From Photobacterium lutimaris (lineage in GTDB: Bacteria; Pseudomonadota; Gammaproteobacteria; Enterobacterales; Vibrionaceae), in the NCBI RefSeq assembly GCF_003025555.1, contig NZ_PYMH01000005.1, forward strand, positions 248,001 to 312,000: a stretch of DNA of 64,000 nucleotides, in the 5' to 3' direction. The position numbers and the translations under genes were made by a program. The notes beneath the pieces were generated by a model. It was given only the letters and a program-made list of their open reading frames with translations. It had not been told where the DNA came from and ran no database searches. How positions within the stretch are numbered: the first letter of the stretch is position 1; each line of letters starts with the position of its first letter. This document shows, piece by piece, positions 52,810 through 60,585 of this stretch.

Positions 52810-54069
52810 ATGGCTGTTGAGTGCGGTAGAAGGTTACACCGGGGGATCGTTGGGTTAGCTTTTACAGGGATCGGGCTGGCATACACTGCCACGGCGGCAG
52901 CGTCTTCTGGCATTGCTGATCTCGCCGCCGCAGGAGGCGCAGACTCGACCGAGGTTTATGTCCTGAAATTGTTGGAAGAGCAGGCACTGGCAAACAATAA
53001 CCAGGAGCTGTTGGATTTGTTTGCCGCGGTGACCACTAGCGAGGAAGCGGCGAGATTGGCCGGAGAGATAACCCCCGACCGGAGTGGCGCTAGCATCTAC
53101 AATGTGGCTACCGCGCAGAATGTTTTTGCTAACACAGTGCGCAAGCGTACTTCTGACTACATCCTGGGTGATTCAGCTCGCACCTCGTTGTGGGTGTCCT
53201 ATCTCGGAACGGACTCAACCTCGTTTGTAACCAGTGAAGGGACCAACCGTTTTGATGGTTATGACGCTGACTCATCGGGGATCGCAGTAGGTTACGACCG
53301 GGTGCTGTCCGAAGATTCGATCCTTGGTGTCGCATTTAGTCAACAGTCAATCAATAGTCAAAGCCGGCTCTATAACCAGCAGCTGGATATCGATACTTAT
53401 CAAGCGGCGCTATATGGTACTTACCACTGGCATGATATGTACTTCTCAGCGCAGGGACTGGTGGGCTGGAACAGTAATCGTTCCGAGCGCTCTATCGGTG
53501 ACAGTTTGATGGCTGGTGGTCAATCACAAGCGACAGCGCGATTCAACAGTCAAAGCTTTGCACTGCTGCTTGACTGGCAGTTTCCGGTCTATCTCGGCGA
53601 GGTAACTTTCCTGCCGTCCCTTTATGCTGACTATGCATTGGTCAAGGTCGAAGACTACCAAGAAAACTATGTCCGTGAATATAACAAAGCCGGTGAGTTG
53701 ACCAAGTCATCGGGTTCTCCGGCCGCGCTTGCCTACGACAAGCAAGAATATGAAACCCTCAACCTCGGGTTCGGACTGGAACTTGCCCACCGGCTTGATA
53801 CCAATGTCGGGGTGTTTGCCTCCCAGCTAAAACTCAAGGCGCAGCAGGAGTTACTTGACCACAACCTGACGACTACGGCAAGGCTGGCCAGTGGTGGTGG
53901 CAGCTTCACTCTGCCGGTCAGTGAGGCCGATGACTTTTTTTACGAAACTCACCTCGATCTGGTTTGGGAAACCAACACCAGCTTCTCCTGGCATATCGGG
54001 GCCCAATACCTATGGAGCGATAGCCAGGAAACCACTATGTACTACGGCCGTGGCACGTACTCGTTTTAA
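52810..54069 (+). CDS. Autotransporter beta-barrel protein with almost no passenger
   Basis: A 419-residue outer-membrane protein. A signal peptide (about 1-36, ending AAA) and a helical stretch of about 100 residues (VYVLKLLEEQALANNNQELLD, then QNVFANTVRKRTSDYIL) lead straight into an autotransporter translocator barrel (about 125-419; SLWVSYLGTDST, GYDADSSGIAVGYDRVLSEDS, ending GRGTYSF). The helical part corresponds to the segment that fills the barrel in classical autotransporters; the normal passenger of several hundred residues is absent. ATG 52810 has a GGGA ribosome site. It ends 21 bases before the first lyase gene, clearly one operon. It may be a stand-alone pore, adhesin, or a barrel serving the lyases. 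Confidence 0.82.
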   Translation: MAVECGRRLHRGIVGLAFTGIGLAYTATAAASSGIADLAAAGGADSTEVYVLKLLEEQALANNNQELLDLFAAVTTSEEAARLAGEITPDRSGASIYNVATAQNVFANTVRKRTSDYILGDSARTSLWVSYLGTDSTSFVTSEGTNRFDGYDADSSGIAVGYDRVLSEDSILGVAFSQQSINSQSRLYNQQLDIDTYQAALYGTYHWHDMYFSAQGLVGWNSNRSERSIGDSLMAGGQSQATARFNSQSFALLLDWQFPVYLGEVTFLPSLYADYALVKVEDYQENYVREYNKAGELTKSSGSPAALAYDKQEYETLNLGFGLELAHRLDTNVGVFASQLKLKAQQELLDHNLTTTARLASGGGSFTLPVSEADDFFYETHLDLVWETNTSFSWHIGAQYLWSDSQETTMYYGRGTYSF

Positions 54070-54090
54070 TCAGGGATGGTAGTCAGCAAA

Positions 54091-57000
54091 ATGAAAAAGA
54101 ATCACGTAAAAATGTTGGTATTGGCTGTCGCAATGGGGCTGCAAGGCCAGGCGTTGGCAGCAGAGTCTGCGGTGGTGGACAGTGAATCCTATCGCCAGCC
54201 AGGCGGTATCATGTATTTCTTCGAGTATGGTATGCCCGATACAGTGACTGCATCGGACGACAGCCTGCTTGCCATAGAGAGTACGTTGCAAAAAGATGGT
54301 CAGCATAGTTTGGCCTGGCAATTTTCACCGGGCAATACGCTGACTTTTACCCAGCCGATTGGCTACAAGCCGTTTGTGGCAAACAATACCGATCAGTCGC
54401 AAAGCACCTTTACGACCTGGATTTATAACGCATCACCGTTAGCAGGGACTCTGCGGTTTTCTTTTCTGGCGCAGGGGCAGCAGGCGAGTTGGTTTGATAT
54501 CAATATGGACTTTGTGGGATGGCGCCAGCTATTGGTGCCGTTTTCTGATATGCAGGGTCAGCCGAGCAAACAGATGGATCAGTTGATTATCGAAACTTCG
54601 CAAGCGGGGGGATCTGGCAAGATCTACCTTGATCAGCTGATGACCAGTATTCCGGTTGACCCCCGTTGGCCAACCCGGGATGCCGTCGTGCCTTATGTCA
54701 ATGTGGCAGCGGATGTGGCACCGAACCGCCATTGGCTGGCACTGTACCGCTACTCTCAATTCCTTCAGCAGCATACCCACAGCGTCCTTGATGGTGATGT
54801 GAGTAGATCCGTGTCGGTTGGCTCTGAGGTTGAGGTTATCGAAAAGACCCTCGATGAGTTTATTTTGGCCAACGACAAGTCACTCTCTAACAAGCAACTA
54901 CAGGCGCTTAAAGTACGCTACGACAGCTACCAGCTCGCTGAGCACAATGGGGTGATCACGGGCTTGCCATTAGATAACAGCAACCGGCTAAAGACATTTC
55001 TCGATAAGGGGGTCAACAAGGGGCTGTTGAACCAAGAAGGGTTCGATACCGTGTTCGGTATCAAGCTACTCAGAGAGTATGGTGAGTATATGCTTGAACT
55101 GGCGCAAGCGCTGCAAGGTGATTTGGTCGATGAAGACCGTCGTACTATTGAGGCTATGTACCTGAAACTTACGCATTATGCGATTACGCAAGGGTATACA
55201 GCTGGCAGTGGTCTAGGAACTGCCCACCACATGGGGTATACCCTCAGGGCCTTGTTCCAAGCCCATTACCTCAGCAGGGATCTCTTGGCGAGGGAAGGCC
55301 TGGCGCAGCAAGTCAGTGACATGATGGCGTGGTATTCCGGCACTGGCCGTATCTACCGTCCGGTAGAGGAGATGACCAACTTCAATGTCGATATCATGAA
55401 TACTCAGCTGCGAGGCATGTTATACAGTGTGCTGATGCAGCCTGATCCGCAGCAGCGAGAGGCTTGGTTATCCCAGTTTAGTTTCTGGTTGTCCCAGTCG
55501 ATTACCCGCTCCGACGGGCTAGGGGGTGGGTTCAAAACTGACGGCTCGGTGTTCCACCATGCTCAGCACTATCCTGCCTATGCCAAGGGGGCGCTGAAAG
55601 GGCTCACGCCTGTGATCGAAGCGCTATCTGGGACGTCTTTTTCTGTTACGCCGCAGGCACACCAAACCGTCAAACACGCTGTCGCGATGACAGAAATCTA
55701 CAGTAATGATCAGCTGACCTTGATGTCTGTCACTGGCCGCCACCCCGACGGTGAGCAATCCATCGAATTGGTGCCGTTCAAGCACATGGCGTTAGCCGGC
55801 TCGCCTGATGGCACTCAGGCTATTGATCTGGATATGGCGGCTGCCTATTTGCGGATGGCGGGCAAAGATGATGCGTTCGGCCGCTATCTGGTGCAGCAAG
55901 GGATGGAGTCAGGGGTCGCGCCGCAGGGTAACTGGGTGATGAACCTTGCCAGCATGACGATTCAGCGCCGCTCTGATTGGGTAGCGGCAGTGCGCGGCTT
56001 TAGCCGTTATCTGGTCAGCCACGAAAGCTATGCCAATGCCAACCGCTACGGCCGTTATATCAACTACGGCCAGCTCGAAATCATGGGGCCCGAGAGCGAG
56101 GCCCGGGCGTTCAGCCATGATGGCTGGAACTGGAATCGCTGGCCGGGAACCACTGCCGTCCAGCTGCCTTATGAGGCACTCAATGCCAAGCTGCGCAACG
56201 TTGATACGTTTAGCGGGTTGGAAGAGATGCTGCTTTCAGAGCAGAGCTTCGCTGGCGGGGTGGGCAATGGGGAAAACGGGTTATATGCCATGGTGCTGCA
56301 AGGGCACCCGAAATACGATGCCAGCTTTCAGGCTCACAAGTCGGTTTTTTTCTTCGATAACCGGATTGTCGCGCTCGGCAGTGGGATCACCACCGAGCAG
56401 ACCGCTTATCCCACTCAGACGACCTTGTTCCAGCATGCAGTGTATGACGATGGCGAGCGGGCAACGGTGAATGGCCTACCATTCGCCGCCTCTGAGCAAC
56501 AGGTAGATGTTAAGCCGACACGCTTCCTTCAGTTACGGGACCCTGATGGCAACGCTTATTTTGTCTCTGCAGCGCAAGATGTCAGGGTGTCACAAGGCGA
56601 GCAGGTGTCGGTACACCAGAAAAACAGCTCGACCACTCAGGGTATCTTCGCCACAGCGGTGATCGACCACGGCAAAGCGCCGCTCGATGGGCACTATGAA
56701 TATGCCGTATTGGTAAAGCCAGAGCAGGAACAATTGGACACTTTCGCCCGCCAGCTATCAAGCGCTGAGCATGCGCCTTATCAGATCGTCCAGCAGGATG
56801 AGCGTGCCCATGTCGTGAGTGATAGCGAATCCCAGACGACCGGTTACGCGGTGTTTGCAGCAGATACCGAGTTTGACTCCGGGCTAGTGGCACAAGTCGG
56901 TGCACCGGCCATGGTCATGGTCATGGTTGCCACACAGGGGAGTCAGCTACAGTTATCGCTGGTGAATCCGGATCTCAACCTCTACCAGGGGCGGGACGGC

Positions 57001-57231
57001 ACCCAGTATGACGCGGAAGGCACTTTGCAAGAAGTCAGTATTTATTCCCGCAAATGGAAAGATAACCCGTTCAAGGCGGTGGATAACCGGATGGTACTGC
57101 GTGGCCAGTGGATGGCGGCTTCTGCGCTGCCAGCAGGGGTTACGTTGCATGACATGACCAACGGCCATACGGAGATACGCTTTAGTACGGTTGGGGCAGA
57201 GCCTCTGCAAGTCTTGTTGACCCAGCAATAA
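54091..57231 (+). CDS. Chondroitin ABC lyase II-like polysaccharide lyase (PL8)
   Basis: A 1046-residue exported lyase. Signal peptide about 1-24 (QALA/AES). Domains: N-terminal beta-sandwich carbohydrate-binding domain (about 25-190), helical toroid catalytic domain (about 200-560) and two C-terminal beta domains. Aligned to Proteus vulgaris ABC I, the active residues are His490 and Tyr497 (HAQHYPAY), Arg550 (TGRHP) and Glu645 (SHESYANANRYGRY). It should cut chondroitin and dermatan sulfates, or hyaluronan, by beta-elimination; because the tandem partner is the closer ABC I match, this one is probably the exolyase. Start 54091 has a KK signal start; ATG 54076 is the alternative. Confidence 0.88.
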   Translation: MKKNHVKMLVLAVAMGLQGQALAAESAVVDSESYRQPGGIMYFFEYGMPDTVTASDDSLLAIESTLQKDGQHSLAWQFSPGNTLTFTQPIGYKPFVANNTDQSQSTFTTWIYNASPLAGTLRFSFLAQGQQASWFDINMDFVGWRQLLVPFSDMQGQPSKQMDQLIIETSQAGGSGKIYLDQLMTSIPVDPRWPTRDAVVPYVNVAADVAPNRHWLALYRYSQFLQQHTHSVLDGDVSRSVSVGSEVEVIEKTLDEFILANDKSLSNKQLQALKVRYDSYQLAEHNGVITGLPLDNSNRLKTFLDKGVNKGLLNQEGFDTVFGIKLLREYGEYMLELAQALQGDLVDEDRRTIEAMYLKLTHYAITQGYTAGSGLGTAHHMGYTLRALFQAHYLSRDLLAREGLAQQVSDMMAWYSGTGRIYRPVEEMTNFNVDIMNTQLRGMLYSVLMQPDPQQREAWLSQFSFWLSQSITRSDGLGGGFKTDGSVFHHAQHYPAYAKGALKGLTPVIEALSGTSFSVTPQAHQTVKHAVAMTEIYSNDQLTLMSVTGRHPDGEQSIELVPFKHMALAGSPDGTQAIDLDMAAAYLRMAGKDDAFGRYLVQQGMESGVAPQGNWVMNLASMTIQRRSDWVAAVRGFSRYLVSHESYANANRYGRYINYGQLEIMGPESEARAFSHDGWNWNRWPGTTAVQLPYEALNAKLRNVDTFSGLEEMLLSEQSFAGGVGNGENGLYAMVLQGHPKYDASFQAHKSVFFFDNRIVALGSGITTEQTAYPTQTTLFQHAVYDDGERATVNGLPFAASEQQVDVKPTRFLQLRDPDGNAYFVSAAQDVRVSQGEQVSVHQKNSSTTQGIFATAVIDHGKAPLDGHYEYAVLVKPEQEQLDTFARQLSSAEHAPYQIVQQDERAHVVSDSESQTTGYAVFAADTEFDSGLVAQVGAPAMVMVMVATQGSQLQLSLVNPDLNLYQGRDGTQYDAEGTLQEVSIYSRKWKDNPFKAVDNRMVLRGQWMAASALPAGVTLHDMTNGHTEIRFSTVGAEPLQVLLTQQ

Positions 57232-57236
57232 GGATA

Positions 57237-57267
57237 CGTGGCGCGCAAGTGGCTGCTTGCGCGCACG
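57237..57267 (+). other. Stem-loop between the two lyase genes
   Basis: A 9-bp GC-rich stem (57241-57249 with 57256-57264), extended by three more pairs past a one-base bulge. It has no T run and lies in the 71-base gap, so it may stabilise one half of the transcript or reduce read-through. Confidence 0.7.
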
Positions 57268-57302
57268 ACAGGCAATTTGCTTGTAATGATTAAGGAAAAG
57301 GC

Positions 57303-60300
57303 ATGAACAGATTTAGTTATATATCGGTATTGGCCGCCGCGGTTTCACTGGCGTTATCCGGCAATGTATATGCCGGCGGCCAGACTGAGGGTGCAGGCAC
57401 TATCACCCCGGCCAGTGCTGTCGAACAAGCCGCTTCATACGACCCGATGCAAGCACAGATCATTTCATTTGAAGGGGAGGCGGTACCCGACTATGTCACG
57501 GTAGCTGGTGAGGGGACCGTTTCAGTCTCGGATCGCCGGGCGGTAAACGGGGACCAGTCATTGGTATGGCAGTGGCAGCCGGATTCGCCGCTAACGCTCG
57601 ATACGGAGTTCCGTTATTACACGCCTAAAGAAGCCTTCCAAGCCTATGGACGCAAGTCTTCGACGGTATTCTCGGTATGGATTTACAATGAAAAGCCCAG
57701 TGACGGTGAGCTTGAGTTCCAGTTCGGGTCGGCTGCAAATAGCCGCTTTACCATGAAACTGGACTTTACCGGTTGGCGCTCGCCAGGTATGGCTTTTCAC
57801 CGTGATATGCAGGGGATGCCGGCTTCGACCCTCAAGGGGGTGACCATTACCCCGAAAGGCATGGCGGAAGGAGGGGAGCTGTTTATCGATCGCCTGATGG
57901 TCAGCATTGATGATATTCGCTACCAATGGTCTGATGATTTGGTGACCACGAGGATCACCGTGCCCGAGATTGACTACGGTTTGCCTGAAACCCTGCCTGA
58001 TGTCACGGCCGAGGAACTGGCTGCGGTAGATACGATCAAGCAAGAGCTACTCGATTATTACGTCGGTGATATGAAGGTGGGTAAGAAAGCGCTAGATGCT
58101 ATCCGCAAGGAATATCGCACGTATGGCTTGAGCAAGGAAAATGGTGTCATTAACGGCGTGCATGTCGTGACCAAGAAGCAGCTGACAATTTATCAGAAAG
58201 CCCATTTGAGCCCGGATGATAAAGCCCGGGTGAAGGCGTATGTCGATTTGCGCAAATTCTCGGAGCTCATGGAAAAGATGGCTCGGGTTTGGCACGTTAC
58301 CGATGATCCTGCCGTGCGTGCTGAAATGCGTGATAAATACCTCCTGATGTCCGAACACCTGCTTGATCAGGGCTTCCAGCATGGTAGCTCGCTGGTGGCG
58401 ACCCACCACTGGGGATACAGTACCCGGAGCTGGTATGCGTCGATGCTGCTGATGGAGCTGCCGCTCAAAGAAGCCGGCTTGCTGGAGCCTATCCATTCGG
58501 CACTGCTGTGGTACTCGCGGGAATTCAAAGAGCGCGGTTTTGATATGGAAGTCGGGCCAAAAAGCTCCGACATGGATTACTACAATACCTTGGCTCGTGC
58601 CCATATGATCATGCTGCTGCTGGAGCCTGATGCACAGGAGCGAGTGGCCCTGATGCACAAGTTCGGTAAGTTTATCTCCGGCAATATGGCGCAGACACCG
58701 GCTGGCTATGCAGACGGTTTCCGTCCAGATGGCACCGCATTTCGTCACAAGGGGAATTACCCAGGGTATTCGTTTGCCGCCTTTAATTCGGCTGCCCATG
58801 TTGCTTACCTGCTAAGGGGAACACCTTACGAGCTGTCCGAGCCCGCGCGGCAGTACCTGAAAAAGGTGATGCTGGCGGCGAGGGTGTATAGCAACCCGAA
58901 CCCCGGCGTTGGAACGAATGGCCGTCGTCCGTTCTTCGGCATTTCTCTCAATAAGATTGCTGACGGTTACCGTTGGCTGGCGCTGGCAGGGACTGAGCAA
59001 GGTAAGGCCGATACCGAGCTGGCACAGGCGTATTTACGGATCAGCGGCGATGATCCTCAGCGGTTTGCCGGGGAATTCGGTCAGCGGGTGATGCCAGAAG
59101 CGCACCCCCAAGGTGCATATAGCTTCAACTATGCCGCAATGGGGATCCACCGATACGCTGACAAGATGGTCACGATGAAAGGCTGGAACCGGTATGTGTG
59201 GTCGTCGGAGATCTATAACAATGCCAACCGATATGGCCGCTACCAGAGTCACGGCAGTGTGCAAATCCAAAAGTGGGGCGATGAAGAAGACTACGGCTTT
59301 AGCCAAGATGGCTGGGATTGGAACCGAATGCCGGGGGCGACAACGATCCATTTGCCGTGGGAGCAGCTGGATGCGCCGCGCAAACATACCACTATGCTGA
59401 CCAATAATGTTCGGTTCAATGGCTCGACTCAACTGGACGGGCGCTATGGTGCCTTTGGCTTTACCCTCGAAAACCCTGACCGTTGGCCGGCGTTTATCGA
59501 CCCGTCGTTTAGGGCCAAGAAATCGGTGTTTAGCTTCGATAACCGATTGGTCATGGTGGGGAGTAACATCGCCAACGGCCGCAGTGAGTACCCAACTGAG
59601 ACCACCTTATTTCAATACGGCCTGACTGACAAAACCCAGACGCTGATCATCAATGGCGAGGAGGTGACGGCATTTCCGTTTAGCACCACGGTTGAGCCTG
59701 GTGGCTGGCTGATAGATGGTATGGGCAACGGTTATTTCGTGGTTAAAGGCGGCAGTATTGAGATCAGGCGCCAACATCAGGAGTCGCGCGATAACATATC
59801 CAAGGAGCCGACCTTCGGCAATATGGTATCGGCATGGATTAATCACGGTAATGCGCCGTCCGGTGCAGAATACGAGTACATGATCATGCTTGATGCAACG
59901 CCAGAAAAAATGCAGGCGTTGGCTGCGTCAATGGCATTGGCACAGGATAAGCCCTACCAGGTGCTGCGCAAAGACGGAACGGCACACATTGTTCATGATA
60001 ATCAAAGTGGCGTAACCGGCTATACGGCGTACCAGTTTGTGAGAACGTCTGACAAGTGGATCAGAGCGATCAGTACCTCCTCCGTGGTCATGGCCAAAGA
60101 GCAGGACGGAATATTGAGCCTGAGTGTTGCTAATCCTGATTTGAACATGGAGAAAAACACCCTGAGCCAAGAAGTCCCTGTGGCTATTACCTTGAAAGGG
60201 CGTTGGAACCCAGCGGAGGCTGATGAGCGGATTGCCGTGAAGCACAAGGGGAAAAAGACTGTGGTGACTTTCCGTTGCAAGGATGGTCTACCGATCCAAA

Positions 60301-60320
60301 CACGGTTGCAAAAGATATAA
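57303..60320 (+). CDS. Chondroitin ABC lyase I-like endolyase (PL8)
   Basis: A 1005-residue exported lyase with strong similarity along its length to P. vulgaris chondroitinase ABC I. Signal peptide about 1-25 (ending VYAGG). N-terminal beta domain (about 45-225), catalytic helical domain (about 235-600), C-terminal beta domains. Catalytic residues by alignment: His482 and Tyr489 (RHKGNYPGY), Arg541 (GRRPF), Glu636 (WSSEIYN). It should degrade chondroitin sulfates A, B and C and hyaluronan to unsaturated di- and tetrasaccharides. AAGGAAAAGGC precedes the ATG. Last gene of the lyase operon, with its own terminator. Confidence 0.93.
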   Translation: MNRFSYISVLAAAVSLALSGNVYAGGQTEGAGTITPASAVEQAASYDPMQAQIISFEGEAVPDYVTVAGEGTVSVSDRRAVNGDQSLVWQWQPDSPLTLDTEFRYYTPKEAFQAYGRKSSTVFSVWIYNEKPSDGELEFQFGSAANSRFTMKLDFTGWRSPGMAFHRDMQGMPASTLKGVTITPKGMAEGGELFIDRLMVSIDDIRYQWSDDLVTTRITVPEIDYGLPETLPDVTAEELAAVDTIKQELLDYYVGDMKVGKKALDAIRKEYRTYGLSKENGVINGVHVVTKKQLTIYQKAHLSPDDKARVKAYVDLRKFSELMEKMARVWHVTDDPAVRAEMRDKYLLMSEHLLDQGFQHGSSLVATHHWGYSTRSWYASMLLMELPLKEAGLLEPIHSALLWYSREFKERGFDMEVGPKSSDMDYYNTLARAHMIMLLLEPDAQERVALMHKFGKFISGNMAQTPAGYADGFRPDGTAFRHKGNYPGYSFAAFNSAAHVAYLLRGTPYELSEPARQYLKKVMLAARVYSNPNPGVGTNGRRPFFGISLNKIADGYRWLALAGTEQGKADTELAQAYLRISGDDPQRFAGEFGQRVMPEAHPQGAYSFNYAAMGIHRYADKMVTMKGWNRYVWSSEIYNNANRYGRYQSHGSVQIQKWGDEEDYGFSQDGWDWNRMPGATTIHLPWEQLDAPRKHTTMLTNNVRFNGSTQLDGRYGAFGFTLENPDRWPAFIDPSFRAKKSVFSFDNRLVMVGSNIANGRSEYPTETTLFQYGLTDKTQTLIINGEEVTAFPFSTTVEPGGWLIDGMGNGYFVVKGGSIEIRRQHQESRDNISKEPTFGNMVSAWINHGNAPSGAEYEYMIMLDATPEKMQALAASMALAQDKPYQVLRKDGTAHIVHDNQSGVTGYTAYQFVRTSDKWIRAISTSSVVMAKEQDGILSLSVANPDLNMEKNTLSQEVPVAITLKGRWNPAEADERIAVKHKGKKTVVTFRCKDGLPIQTRLQKI

Positions 60321-60345
60321 GCCAATTTTTTTCGAAACGTAATGT

Positions 60346-60371
60346 AAGCGCCTAGCGATAGGCGCTTTTTT
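60346..60371 (+). terminator. Terminator of the lyase operon
   Basis: Nine-base-pair stem (60346-60354 with 60359-60367), GCGA loop, T run; 25 bases past the ABC I-like stop. Confidence 0.92.
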
Positions 60372-60389
60372 CGTTTTTAATTGGCTTTT

Positions 60390-60434
60390 GTTTTCTTTCG
60401 TTTTTATGATCACAAAAGCGTTACCGAAAGGTAA
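60390..60434 (+). promoter_or_regulatory. Candidate control sites before the repeat lipoprotein
   Basis: The 11-mer TTTTCTTTCGT shared with the divergent lyase promoter region, then a palindrome TTACC-GAAA-GGTAA at 60421-60434. Both are about 150-200 bases before the lipoprotein gene. Confidence 0.4.
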
Positions 60435-60585
60435 ACTTTAATTTTGATTGGGTATATAGTTATGCGAAAGCTATCGAAGATAGTTGAAAGGTTGCGTTTG
60501 ACTATAACGAAATATTAGCCCAGCTCGCCATTTATCGGAATCGGCGTAAACGGACTATTCATTTCCAATCAGAAAAGAGAAGGTT

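Noticed and set aside
56389..56433. In the ABC II-like lyase, TQTTLFQH has Gln776 where the ABC I-like enzyme has Glu766 (TETTLFQ), at first taken for a lost catalytic Glu.
   Set aside because: Counting along P. vulgaris ABC I from Tyr508 puts the catalytic Glu653 in WSSEIYN, not here. The matching residue in the ABC II-like protein (Glu645) is present, so no active-site loss is claimed.
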